Assembly: GCA_023974075.1 (NCBI GenBank)
Contig: CM043798.1
Location: forward strand, 23,342,441-23,406,440
Source: Chaenocephalus aceratus
Taxonomy: Eukaryota > Chordata > Actinopteri > Perciformes > Channichthyidae
Length of the DNA: 64,000 nucleotides
Reading direction: 5' to 3'
Positions 43,868 to 54,009 of this stretch are shown here, in pieces. A program made the position numbers and the translations under genes. Each line of letters opens with the position of its first letter. Position 1 is the stretch's first letter. The notes beneath the pieces are model-generated. The model was not told where the DNA came from. It made no database searches and was given only the letters and a program-made list of their open reading frames with translations.

Positions 43868-44057
43868 CAGTGGCCGTTTCTCAATGTTGAGTAAACCTGC
43901 TGCAGAGCCACTATTTCAAGTATAACTACGTCATCGAGTGGCGCCAAAGGACTGTTTTAAATGCATGTTAAATGCCCAGCATTCGGCGCCGCTCGATGAC
44001 GTAGTATACTTGAAATAGTGGCTCTGCAGCATGTGTACTCGCGATGAGAACGGCCTG
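43868..44057. mobile_element. Small palindromic MITE in RepY copy 1
   Basis: Ends CAGTGGCCGTTTCTCA and TGAGAACGGCCTG are inverted. The interior arms are nearly perfect (43905-43944 with 43985-44030, for example GCCACTATTTCAAGTATA), around a loop of about 40 bp. The intact RepY sequence at 57145 shows where it entered. No clear TSD because the right flank became a GT array. Confidence 0.75.
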
Positions 44058-44120
44058 TGTGTGTGTGGTGTGTGTGTGTGGTGTGTGTGTGTGTGTGTGT
44101 GTGTGTGTGGCGCGCGCGCG
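44056..44120. repeat. (GT)n followed by (CG)n
   Basis: GT array with GTGGTG interruptions ending in a CGCGCGCGCG tract. Both are alternating purine-pyrimidine and Z-DNA prone. Confidence 0.95.
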
Positions 44121-44445
44121 CAATCCAATCACCTCTGGCATAAGACTCCGGCCCTGACTCCTCCACTTCGCCAGATCGTATACTCTGTACCCACAGTCAG
44201 TCTCTAGCTTTGGAAAGTCTTCGATTGCGATTCCCTGTTTTGACCTGTTTTCTCCTGTGCCTGCAGCTTCAAGCCAGCCTGACTCCTAGCTCCTGTTCCA
44301 GACCACCTCCAACGTTGGACGCTGTCCCGCTCCTCCTGGCTCTTCTCCCTGCACTCTCCACCTGGTCAGACCTCCGTTACCCTCTCCCGTGGACTCCGTC
44401 TAGCTTCCCTGGGCCCAGACCCCCAGTAATATTCATAAATGTTAT

Positions 44446-44590
44446 TGTTGTGGCTTGAAACTCCTGTCTTGCTCTGCTCCTGGGTTCCCTGCAAGCCTTA
44501 ACCGTGGCCAGATTGTACTGTTAAGGCTAGCAGGGAACCCAAGAGCAGAGCAGAAGACAGGAGGAAAGAGTTTCAAGCACAATAAAAACA
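44446..44590. repeat. Inverted repeat (hairpin)
   Basis: 44458-44503 (GAAACTCCTGTCTTGCTCTG onward) is the approximate reverse complement of 44520-44576 (TTAAGGCTAGCAGGGAACCC onward), with a loop of about 17 bp. It looks like two repeat ends joined head to head. 44590-45035 has no recognisable gene. Confidence 0.8.
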
Positions 44591-45066
44591 GTTTATTTAA
44601 TAATACTGGGCAGTAGGCAGGGGGGTCTGGGCAATGGGCACGGGAAGGGGGGTGCTGAGAGCGCGCTGCAGCATCCCCTAGCGGCAAGCAGGGGGTGCGG
44701 AGCTCCCCTGTCCTGAATTATTATTTGAACGGTTATTGCTGCTTCCCGCTGTGCATAATCTGTGTAATATGTAGCCAATAAATTCCACATTGTTGGTAAA
44801 AATAATATTTTGGCCTGCCCCGAATGTTGTTTTCTGTAGCCCCGGACAATTCTAACCTCCCATAATATAATACATTAACCGTGCTTTACGTGAACCTCAT
44901 CAAGACACTAGAAGGGATGATAGAACTGTAATTTCCCGTGTTTCAGTGAATGCAACAGAGGCAAGACATCAGACCAATCAGAGAGTTGCATGGAAATAAA
45001 AGTGTGCTTGTGTCCTTCAAGCTCTGTGTGTGTGCGGTGTTACGTGCCGTAGTGTGTGTTAAGGCT

Positions 45067-46335
45067 ATGCCTTTGACCCGTGAGGCGCTCATCACGGCAC
45101 AAATGGATGATCCTACCTTGATCAAGTGTTTTTAACGCTGCTGAGAACCCTTACGAAGGCAATAAGAAACAATTGTTTTTTGTGGATGACGGGGTGCTGA
45201 TGCGCCGGTGGGCTGACCAATCAAGTGATGCAGATGTTGGTTCAGGTGGTGATTGGAACAGCGTTTATCAAGTAGTGGTTCCTGTGAGTTGTCGGCAGCA
45301 GGTTCTGGTGTTAGCCCATGAGCACCTGTGGTCTGGCCACTTAGGTGTGACTAAGACTTATGACCGGATCCTTCAACATTTTTTTTTGGCCAGGATTGAA
45401 AGATGACGTAGTGTGTTTTCTGTAGAACTTGTAGCACATGCCAGGTGGTGGGTAAACCAAATTAAGTAGTTCCTCCAGCGCCGTTGTGTCCTGTTCCGGC
45501 TATTGGTGAGCCTTTTGACCATATCATTGCTGACTGTGTCGGTCCGTTGCCGAAGACCAAGGCAGGTAACCAGTTTCCTGTTGACTGTGATGTGTGTATC
45601 AACACGTTTCCCTGAGGCCATCACTTTGCGTAAAATCCCTGCACCCGCCATCATTAAAGCACTGACCAAGTTTTTTACCACCTTTGGGTTGCCGAAGGTT
45701 GTGCAGACTGATCAGGGAACTAATTTCCTTTCCAAGATTTTTAGAAAAACCTTGCAGTCATTGGGTGTTTCCCATTCAGTGTCTAGTGTGCCTACCACCC
45801 AGAGTCACAAGGGGCACTTGAGCGTTGGCAATCAGACATTGAAATCGATGCTTGGTAAATACTGCCATGACACAGGCAGGGACTGGGATGAGGGTGTTCC
45901 CCTTGTGTTATTTGCTATTCGTGACGCAAAGCAGGAGTCTACTGGGTTAGCCCAGCTGAACTAGTGTTTGGGGCACAATGTGCGTTGGGCCCATTAAAGA
46001 TGCTGAAAGATAAATTGGTGTCTGAAGTCCCTTCCGAAAACTGATGTGAAGAAGTTTGTGTCCCAGTGTCGTGAGCATTTACGACAGGCGACTAAGCTAG
46101 CAAGGGAAGCTCTTGCCTCTTCGCAGGAAAACATGAAGGGCAGGTACGATAGGAGAGCAGTTAAGCGGGCAGTTTCAGCCTGGTGAGCAGGTGCTGGTGT
46201 TGCTGCCTACACCCGGATCTGCTCTCAACGCGCGTTTCTCAGGTCCGTATGTGGTTGTAAGGCAAGAGTCTGACACCAACTATATAATTGACACACCTGA
46301 GCGTAGGAGAAAAAACAAGGTTGTGCCATGTTAAC
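45067..46335 (+). pseudogene. Gypsy integrase (frameshifted, placed before RT)
   Basis: Begins in pol sequence MPLTREALITAQMDDPTLIK. The zinc-binding domain follows: LAHEHLWSGHLGVTKTYDRI supplies two His, and CRTCSTCQ, after two +1 shifts, the Cys pair. The catalytic core shows ADCVGPLPKTKAGN (first Asp), FGLPKVVQTDQGTNFLSKIF (second Asp) and, in another frame, the ESQGALERW segment with the catalytic Glu. A GPY/F module (RFSGPYVVV) near 46230 marks it as Ty3/gypsy. At least seven single-base insertions and no clear deletion separate the pieces. The RT domain follows after about 250 bp without a second element boundary. Confidence 0.85.
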
Positions 46336-46581
46336 ATGCTTAAGTCCTATCATGCCAGGTGAAGCTTCCCAGGGGGACCAGCAAGGTACTGTGGTGACGG
46401 CTGTTCCCAGCGTGGCCACTTCCCTGGCCTGTGCAATGTCGGTGGTTGAGGATGACTTGATAGTGCCCTCTGGTGGTCAGCAGTGTGGTAGGTTATCGAA
46501 CTCTGAGTTTTATTCTGAGCTTAGAGTCTAACCTGGCGTATCTTCCAGAAAGCCAGCGAGGCGACGTAGTCGGTTTGGTTC

Positions 46582-47935
46582 ATGCTCACCCCGACCCTAT
46601 TTGGTGATGTGCCATCGAGCACTAATGTGTTAAAGCATGACATTGATGTTGGAAATGCTCATCCAGTTAAGCAACATGCGTATCGTTGTCACATAGAGAA
46701 GAGGGAGAACATGAAAAAGGAAGTGTGTTATCTGCTGGAAAATGGCTTAGCCAAGCCTAGCTGCAGCCCCTGGAGCAGTCCATGTTTGCTTGCTCCTAAA
46801 TCTGACGGAACACCGCGTTTCTGCAAACCGATTTTTGCAAGGTGACGCCCTAACTATTCCAGACTCTTTTCCTTTACCCCTATGGACGATTGCATCGATA
46901 GTAATTGGTCCTAGTGTGTTTATCACGAAGTTGGATCTCCTTAAAGGATATTGGCAGGTCCCTCTCACTTCTAGGGCCTCAGACATCTCTGCATTCGTAA
47001 CGCCTGACCACTTTATGCAATACACTGTGATATGGCTTTTGGCATGAGGAATGCCCCAGCACATTCAGCGGTTAATGCAATTGGTGTATGGGGGATGTGC
47101 CCAACTGTCATGTTGTATCTTGATGATGTGGTGGTTTTTTTTCTGATAACTGGACTGACCATATGGGCATTCTCACATTGTGTGTTCCAGCGACTCGCAG
47201 GAGCCTCGCTAACAGTGCATCTGGCAAAGGTGTGAGTTTGGCAAGGCCACTGTCACCTACTTAGGAAAACAGGTGGGTCATGGGCATGTGGGCCCGTGGA
47301 TGCTAAAGTGGAAGCCATCCTTTCCTACCCAGCTCCAGCCACCCGACGTGAACTCCGGCGGTAGTCCTCGGTATGGCTGGGTACTACCGATGTTTTTGCA
47401 AGAAACTTTTCGGTAGATTTGTGGCACCGCTAACTCAACTGTGTAGCCCTAATTGTTCCATTTCTATGGACTGAGGAGTGTTGCCGCTCCTTTAGCTCTG
47501 CCAAGTCTCTCCTCTGTAGTGCTCCAGTGTTGTGTGCGCCTAACTTCATCCTTCCCTTCAAACTCGAGGTGGATGCTAGTGGTTCTGGGGCTGGTGCTGT
47601 TCTGCTGCAGGAAGGTGATGGGGGTGTGAGCCATCCTGTATGGCTACTTCTCGACCAAGTTCAAGCGACATCAGCTGAATTTTCCACCATTGAGAAGGAA
47701 ACTCTGGCCATGCTCCTTGCCCTGCAGCATTTTCAAGTGTAATGTTGGGTCCAGTTCAACGCCAGTGGTGGTGTACACCGACCACAACCCACTATTTTTG
47801 TCCCAGATGTTCAAACCACAACCAGCGGTTGATGCGCTGGGCCCTGTTGGCACAAGACTTCAACATCGTCATCAAACTACAAGAAAGGAGCAGATAATGC
47901 TTTGTGGCCGATGTACTGTCCCGCGGGTGAGACCT
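46582..47935 (+). pseudogene. Gypsy reverse transcriptase and RNase H
   Basis: 46582-46845 encodes the RT start: LFGDVPSSTNVLKHDIDVGN, then SPWSSPCLLAPKSDGTPRFC. 46920-47030 has ITKLDLLKGYWQVPL and RASDISAFVTPDHFMQY. 47032-47235 has MAFGMRNAPA and the catalytic box YLDDVVV. RNase H follows at 47527-47742 (FKLEVDASGSGAGAVLLQEG, STIEKETLAMLLALQHF) and 47760-47935 (VVVYTDHNPL, then the expected end near FVADVLSRG). Insertions and some deletions break the frame several times. No integrase follows; the LTR comes about 70 bp later. Confidence 0.87.
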
Positions 47936-47994
47936 TCACGATCTGTCCACCGTTGGAGTGTTGTTGGTGACCTGTGGCCAAACACTGGTTTGGT

Positions 47995-48408
47995 TTTATG
48001 GGGGGAAGTGGTTACGTGCCGTAGTGGTGTGGGTGTCGTCGTGTGTGTGTGTTTTCCTCTCTCTCCCTCTGATTGTCCCCAGGTGCCGCCTCTTCCAGGT
48101 GCTCCTATTTACAATCAAGGCTTCCATATAGGACCGGAGGAGGACGGCAGTGAGGCCCTTCTTTCTCTCCTTCTCGTCTGGCTGCATGTGTGCAGCCTGT
48201 CTCTGTGTGCGACCCCAGCATAGTTTGTGTGTTGTTTATTGTACGTTTGTTTTGTAATTTGGCTGGTGAGCCGCCTTACTTATTGATGGATTAAAACCTC
48301 ACTTAAACTCCTTCAGCATTCAGTTTCCTCTCCTTTTCTCTCGTCCGGCTATCTTGTGTGTCCGCTACCTTCCCTTGGTACCCCTAGCTCTACAAGGGAA
48401 CGTAACAG
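47995..48408 (+). repeat. Polypurine tract and 3' LTR of the Gmr1-like element
   Basis: ATGGGGGGAAG at 47997-48007 is the plus-strand primer tract. The LTR then runs from TGGTTACGTGCCGTAGTG to GGGAACGTAACA (TG...CA). Ends are inferred from the tract and the 5' stub at 45037, since no complete second LTR is present. Confidence 0.6.
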
Positions 48409-48648
48409 AGGGAAATAGCGCATTTAGTGTGTGTGTGTGATAGAGGGAGAGAGAGAGAGGGACCGGTGCCAGCAGCAGGGACCGTGTTGTTAGCATCTGG
48501 TTAGCTAGCTGCACTAACGGACATACGGAGCTGTTTGGTTCCACAACCAAGCTGGAGGAGAGTCCTCTCCTCTTCAGACTGAGAGGCTCAGGTGAGCTAA
48601 AGGACTCTCTGAGTGTTTAGATAGTTAACTTTAGTCTAAGTTATCTCA
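48409..48648. other. Spacer, no gene seen
   Basis: Contains short GT and AG runs. No coding frame or repeat boundary recognised. Confidence 0.5.
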
Positions 48649-48910
48649 GTGGGTCTCAAACGGTTTGGTCACAAATTATTCAAAAGATTATTTCCGCGCC
48701 ACACCTATGGCACCACCACATACTACATATGATCATTATCGTTATAAAAAAATAAGAGAATAAGGAAAAACAGTTAATGAAAATACTATATGGCAGTAAA
48801 ACAAGAATACAGTTTGAAAGGGGAGTGATTTGTAAAATATCCATAAAGAAAAAGAACATCTGCTTACAGTTGTGTTTCATCTGGGTGTTGAGAGAGGTAT
48901 CCATAGATCT
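48649..48910. repeat. Left part of the repeat split by DIRS copy 2
   Basis: Reverse complement of about 55653-55870 in the hAT at 55268-56290. Its partner lies on the other side of the DIRS element (54201-54290) and matches about 55565-55652. Together they form one interrupted repeat that supplied the integration site. Confidence 0.88.
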
Positions 48911-48952
48911 ATAGGTTACTTACGTAACCCCAGTTCCCAGAGTAACATGAAG

Positions 48953-49130
48953 TGAGATGTCTCACTATGGGATGCGCCTCATCGCGGAGCAAACAGAAGC
49001 ATCAATCTCATTACGCCAATCCTGATTGGCCGGTGATTCTTGACATCAACGTCAGGGGAAATCACCCCCTATAAGTAGCCTGTGCCACGACGCATGCGTC
49101 ATTCATAATAAGCACCTCTTCTCGCTTCAC
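48953..49130 (+). promoter_or_regulatory. DIRS copy 2 left inverted terminal repeat with TATA-like box
   Basis: Nearly identical to the reverse complement of 54010-54165. Carries CCAATCCTGATTGG (a CCAAT box and its inverse) and TATAAGTAG at 49070-49078, oriented into the element. Promoter role inferred. Confidence 0.6.
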
Positions 49131-49150
49131 CATAGCAAGGAGGGCCGTCT

Positions 49151-49249
49151 GGTGAGACATCTCACTTCATGTTACTCTGAGTACTGGGGTTACGTAAGTA
49201 ACCTATAGTTCTCATTCATAACACTCCGTTCGATGTCTCACTATGGGAT
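49151..49249. repeat. DIRS copy 2 internal complementary region
   Basis: Junction at 49206/49207. Bases to the left are the reverse complement of the left terminus, bases to the right that of the right terminus. It lies immediately past the recombinase stop, the standard DIRS position. Confidence 0.95.
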
Positions 49250-49296
49250 ATTGTAGCTCCCGTATTGCCAGACGAGCTTATCTCGAAGATCACCGA

Positions 49297-50494
49297 TCAA
49301 CCAGAATTTAACAGGTGGAGTCCCCGACTCAACAAGGTGCCCAGCACTGCTCGGGCCACGCTTGGAGCGGAGACGTCCAGTCTGTAAAAGCGGACAAAAG
49401 TGAGTGGCGAAGACCAGCTTGCCGCCGCACAGATATCCTGGATGGAAACACCCTTGAACAAAGCCCAGGATGTAGCCAGGCCCCGAGTCGAGTGAGCCCG
49501 CAGACCCAAAGGTGCTTGCAGATTCTGACTCGTATAGGCCAAAGCAATCGCCTCCACGATCCAGTGGGATAGTCGTTGCTTAGTAACAGGCTTACCCTTG
49601 TGAGGTTTAGCCCAGGACACGAAGAGTTGGTCATTAAGACGAAGCTCTTTTGATCTGTCCATATATGTGTGCAAAGCCCGGACTGGACACAATAGATCCT
49701 GCTGCTGCTCCCCGGAGGAAACCAGCTGCGGAGGAAATGCCTCAATGTCAATCGGGGTACACGAACCAACCACCTTTGGTGTAAAGGCAGGGTTGGGTTT
49801 CAACAACACTCTTGTTTGCCCTGGGGCGAACTGAGTGCATGAGGGATGTACAGACAGTGCATGGATATCACTGACCCGTTTAGCGGATGCCAGGGCCAGT
49901 AACAGCACTGTCTTGAGTGACAGATGTTTTCATGTCAGCTCCCTCCAGGGGTTCAAATGGGGTCCTTTTGAGCCCATTTAAAGGAAATGGGCTTATGGGA
50001 CTGCCAGGTCCCATAAGGGCACCAGCGACCTGGAGACAGGGAGGAGCCTGCGCGCTCCCTTCATAAAACGGCAAACCAAAGGATGTTGGCTAGCCGTCTT
50101 ACCCTCAAAAGCCCACATGGCATGCAGCAATAGCAGCCAGGTACACCTTGATCGTGGAGAAAGCTCTGTGTTTATCGATCAAGTCCTGTAGGAATGATAA
50201 AATCACCCCGACAGGACATTGAAAAGAGATGTGCCCTTCTTGAAGGCACCACTCCTCAAACACCCTCCACTTACAGTCGTAAAGAGACCTGGTGGAGGAA
50301 GCTCTCGCACTATGAATAGTGTTTATCACCTTCTGAGGGAGTCCCACTGTATTCAGATTGTACCACTCACGGGTCAGGCCCATAGTGCCCCGTGCTCTGG
50401 GCGTGGGTGAAGGATCGCCCTCCCCGCCTGAGGACAATCTGTCCCTGCGTGGTGGGGGCTGCCACGGCTGCCCGCACAACAGCTGATATATCAC
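49297..50494 (-). pseudogene. DIRS copy 2 tyrosine recombinase (catalytic domain intact, N-terminus frameshifted)
   Basis: The catalytic domain is one open frame of 203 codons (49297-49908). It begins LLLALASAKRVSDIHALSV with catalytic Arg at residue 11, then AHSTRGLATSW with His139 and Arg142, and ASWSSPLTFVRFYRLDV with the nucleophilic Tyr175. The core-binding domain is at 50105-50494 in another frame (ASSTRSLYDCKWRVFEEWCL and AFSTIKVYLAAIAACHVGF). A third frame at 49908-50074 carries the link (LNGLKRTPFEPLEGADMK). Two shifts therefore separate the halves. The enzyme would integrate the circular DNA by Arg-His-Arg-Tyr chemistry without making a TSD, consistent with this element's own junctions. 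Confidence 0.9.
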
Positions 50495-51398
50495 CGCCAG
50501 CCCATATATTGCGGGCTAGGGTGGAAACATCAGAGTACGTGTGTGGCGTTGCTCTTTCACTCTGGCCGGAGTTAAGGGGAACAGAACCAGGGGTGGGAAC
50601 GTGTACAGAGGACCCGGAGGTCAATCGTGTACGAGTGCGTCCCCGCCTAACGGTGCGTTTAAATCGTGCATTAAAGAGAACAGCTGTCATTGAGCATTTT
50701 CTCCCCTTGCGAACAGATTTAACGCGGCTCCGCCGTAACGCACCCACAGCGGACTCTCGATCCTTGGATGAGGAGTCCAGTCTGCATAGAGTGGTGCACC
50801 TTTGACAGTAATTCTGTCCCTAGGTGCATAACACCCGGTACTCGTGTCGTTCTCAGAGAGAGGAGACGTCTGCCGCTCTAAGGGATCAGTTTGTGTGCCA
50901 GTGGTGACTGGAGACAACGTAAACTCCCCTGGCGGTTCATCCACGATATCGTGTTGTCTATCCTCACGGGGACATGAAGTCCTCTGAGAGAGGGCAGGAA
51001 GCATTTTTGGGTGGGGAACACCGCTAAAAGCTCCGGGTAATTTACGCGTGCCCGCTGGAAGTCTCTGTTCTAGAGACCTCTCCACCGGGCAACCTTCGTA
51101 AGTCCCCTGTCAGCCCGTCTGACCTGCGTCCGTGGTGACCACCTTCCGTGAAAGGACTGCACCCGTAGGCGCGTCCCGCACTGGAAAAGTCGGGTGTAGT
51201 GCCACTACGCATTTCATAATCACCAAAACTGAGCCGTGGCGTTCGGGGTTTAGTTTTATTATGAGGCCCATGTTGAGCGGGTGCTTTACGAGGACATTCT
51301 CCTCCGTAATCTGACTCCGCTCGGTGGGCTTTATAGATAAAACCCTTCTTTCTGGGAGAGAGAGAACTCTTCTCTCCAGAATGTGGGTTGACTCTCAC
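50367..51398 (-). pseudogene. Unidentified open region where DIRS RT is expected
   Basis: Three overlapping minus-strand frames of about 120 codons each (51398-51042, 51085-50687, 50747-50367) tile the region between gag and the recombinase. This is the pattern of one ancestral ORF broken by two frameshifts. The peptides are rich in Arg, Pro, Thr and Ser (for example FTLSPVTTGTQTDPLERQTS) and show neither RT motifs (no YLDD, no YSRYFLVPK) nor an RNase H Asp motif. It could be the proline/serine-rich linker preceding RT in DIRS ORFs with the RT then deleted, or foreign sequence. Confidence 0.5.
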
Positions 51399-51518
51399 TG
51401 GGTTTGTGAAAACAGATCAATTATAACTGTTTTGAGAAGCCCAGGCAGACATCGTGAGTATCTCCTGCTGTATGCTCCTTAGAGCCAGCTGGGATGTCAC
51501 TCTTATGGCTCCGACCGG

Positions 51519-51700
51519 CACTGCGCATGTGCGTGACGGAGGTGCCTTTTCAGCTCCAGCCGGTACTAGCGCATGTGTGTGCCGGTGGTGCCCTCACGGC
51601 TCCAGTCGGCACTGCGTACGCATGTGGCGGTAGTGCCCTTAAAGCCCCAACCGGCACTGCGCATGTGCGTGGCGGTGGTGCCTTCACAGACCCGTTTATT
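51519..51700. repeat. 44-bp minisatellite, four copies
   Basis: Units around GGCACTGCGCATGTGCGTG begin at about 51519, 51563, 51607 and 51651, with moderate divergence. Located between gag and the unidentified open region of DIRS copy 2. Confidence 0.85.
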
Positions 51701-51972
51701 ATCCGCCTTTTGAGAGAGGCCGTAGCTGCTCTCAGAAGGGGATTTATGGTTAACGGACTGTTTATTGTCTTTCTTTTCATTTTTTCAGGCTGCGCCCTTG
51801 CCGGAGCCTGGATGCGTCAGCGGAAAAATGGTTTATTCAGACAATAACGATGTGACATGTGTCTTGTGCGGACTTGAGGATGGCGTTGAGGCATCTCTCG
51901 AGGCGGCGGGGACACATTTAGAGCCGGGGAAGGAACTTCCAGCTCCGTCACGGAGGGGAGAAGGAGGGGCTG

Positions 51973-53622
51973 TCAGGCCGCTCGCTTCTTCTTCTTCGCC
52001 TGCTGGCCGAAATTCTGGTTCGGCTGTGCCTGGGCTACAGCCGGAGCCGGAGATTTTCTAGACCAACTCGCCCTCGTCTCCTGCCTGGGCTGGGGACTCG
52101 GGGCGGGCTGCGCCCTCTGCTGTCCCGGTACTTTGAACCCAGCAGAGCGCGGTGCAGCGTGGGCGAAGGGCCGCGGCTGGACCCTTCGAGGGAGACAAAG
52201 GTGGAGAGCCTCGTCTTCCTTCTTTTTCGACTCGCACTTCCTTTGCATGGAAGCGAGAGCGGAGCCGAAAATCCCCTCGGGAACGATGGGCATGTCAAGC
52301 ACATCTTCCTTTTCCCGGTCTGGGAGGTTGGTGAGGTTGAGCCATCTAGCTCTTTCCTGCACCACCATGATCCCATTACCTTGCCCGTGGCCTGGACGGC
52401 GCAGCGTTGGACACGGAGACAAATGTCTGTGACCGCGGCTATCTCGTCCAGAGTGGCCGGTCCAGGATTGCTCGAAATATCCTCACAGAGCTCCGCTTGG
52501 TATGCGGTTAGCATCGAAGAAACGTTCAGAGGCCCTGGCGGACAACGCTGCGGCTCTGTAGGCCCGTTCCGTCATGGTAGACTGGAATCGGTCCGTTTTT
52601 GCTGGCAGCGTGGGGTTCCTGCTTGGCGGCTGGCCCAGCCTTGGTAGGAGGTGGGCTGCCACCAGCGGTTCCATAGGTGGTATGTGGAGCAGGCCGAGCC
52701 TCTCCATACCGTCACAGTCAAGGGAGGAGGCACCCTGGATTGGGGCCTTGTTGCTAAAGGGCCGGTCCTCTCCACGAGACCGACACCTCATCCAACATCT
52801 CCGGGAAGACCGGGAGGAGTTGCCTCTTTGTCCTCGTTGTTTGGGAAAAAAGTTTTCCCTCGTAACGGGACCTGGAGGTCTCCTTGGCCACTTCGGGCCA
52901 TGGGATGTCTAGTTTGGCCGCAGCGCGCTGACACACGGCTTGTAGGTCCATACTGAGACAGGGCGAAGCTGGTGTGCTGTCGCCCGGGGGAGCAGCCATC
53001 GCTCCCGGCTTTGCAGCCTGAGTCGATGACATGAAGATGTCGTCTTCCTGCTCATCCGAGTCAGATAGGAGGAACTCAGAGGTGTACTCTTCGTCCTCCA
53101 TGCAGTCTAACTCCAGGACATCCTCCGCGGGTGAAACCGTGGTGAGGTCCAGTCGGGAGCCCCAGCTTGGTATAGCGTGGGGCCCCGTTCCCGCGTTCTT
53201 TGCCGCCACCGGATCTCGGCCTGATATGGCGCGGGATTCCGGTTCTGCGGGTGCCGCTGTCGGTGAGCCCCAGACCGCAGTGAGGGCTCCATCTCTGCGG
53301 CAGACGTCCCCGTGTCTTGATTGCCGGTCGGCGGATCAGTGGACATGAGGGGGTCCCGTCCCGACAGGTTAACTTGTTGCGCTAACCTTCGGTGGAGGCT
53401 CTTCACGGTGAGGCGGGCACAATGTCCGCACGAGCCGGGGTTGTCGATGGCCTCCTGGGCGTGTTCCAGCCCGAGGCAGGACGAACAGATCTGGTGTGAG
53501 TCTGTGCCTGACACTTTCAACCCGCAACCGCAGCGCCGAGCCTCCGAGATCCTGACTCCTCTGGTGTGAGGGGGAGAGGCATCCATCTCGTTCGCCGTGA
53601 GGCGTGGAGAGGGTCCGCTCAT
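51973..53622 (-). pseudogene. DIRS copy 2 gag-like ORF (frameshifted)
   Basis: Four overlapping minus-strand frames follow one another. 53107-53622 starts MSGPSPRLTANEMDASPPHT and has a Cys-rich motif (CGCGLKVSGTDSHQICSSCL, then CGHC). 52754-53209 contains an acidic run (FLLSDSDEQEDDIFMSS). 52483-52791 contains MEPLVAAHLLPRLGQPPSRN. 51973-52422 ends in a basic Gln/Pro/Lys tail (FGQQAKKKKRAA). This is the gag-like ORF1 of DIRS elements, which packages the RNA. Three frame changes prevent a full product. Confidence 0.75.
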
Positions 53623-54009
53623 GACAGGTACGTTCGAGAAAAAAATGTTTACCGATCTGTCTTTAATCCGGGGGAAAAAGGACAGCGTGGGTCTTTTTTC
53701 TCAAGGATATTACCTGGTATGGTAATATTCCTGTAATCCTTTTCTCCTCCGTGGAAGAGAGAAGAAAAAAGTGTCCTTGCTACCGTGGTGTCGGTAGTGA
53801 GGGAAAAAACACAAGTTAGCAACTGGTGTGTTGTTAACTTGAAGTCAAAATCTTACCTTACTCCAGAGGAAGAACGGCGAGGTTGACTATAATATTCTTC
53901 TGTGAGAGAATCGGGTAGCCGGCTAACGGCCCGTCGACCGAAAATTTAGTTGGGTTCAGTCTGTGGACTGTTAAGCTAGCCCGGCTACCGTTCGAGATGT
54001 GCTCTGAAG

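Larger units (their letters stand above)
43844..44440 (+). repeat. Dispersed repeat (RepY), copy 1
   Basis: From CTGTCATGGCCTCCACC to about 44440 it matches the reverse complement of 56750-57175 (shared blocks CACCTCTGGCATAAGACTCC, GTCAGTCTCTAGCTTTGGAA, CTTCAAGCCAGCCTGACTCC). A MITE and a GT array interrupt it at 43868-44120. No gene. It may be an LTR or the UTR of a retroelement. Confidence 0.75.
45036..48408 (+). mobile_element. Gmr1-like Ty3/gypsy LTR retrotransposon, 5'-deleted
   Basis: Plus-strand element with integrase (45173-46330) upstream of reverse transcriptase and RNase H (46582-47935), then a polypurine tract and a 3' LTR (48008-48408). Standard gypsy elements have RT-RH before integrase; the reversed order is the hallmark of Gmr1-like elements described from Atlantic cod and other deuterostomes. 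Gag and protease are absent. TTACGTGCCGTAGTG at 45039-45053 matches the start of the 3' LTR, so the 5' LTR is reduced to a stub joined to pol. Many frameshifts; inactive as written. Confidence 0.82.

Noticed and set aside
50687..51085. Open frame as a host gene within DIRS copy 2
   Set aside because: It lies between DIRS gag and recombinase on the same strand and overlaps neighbouring frames, so it belongs to the element.
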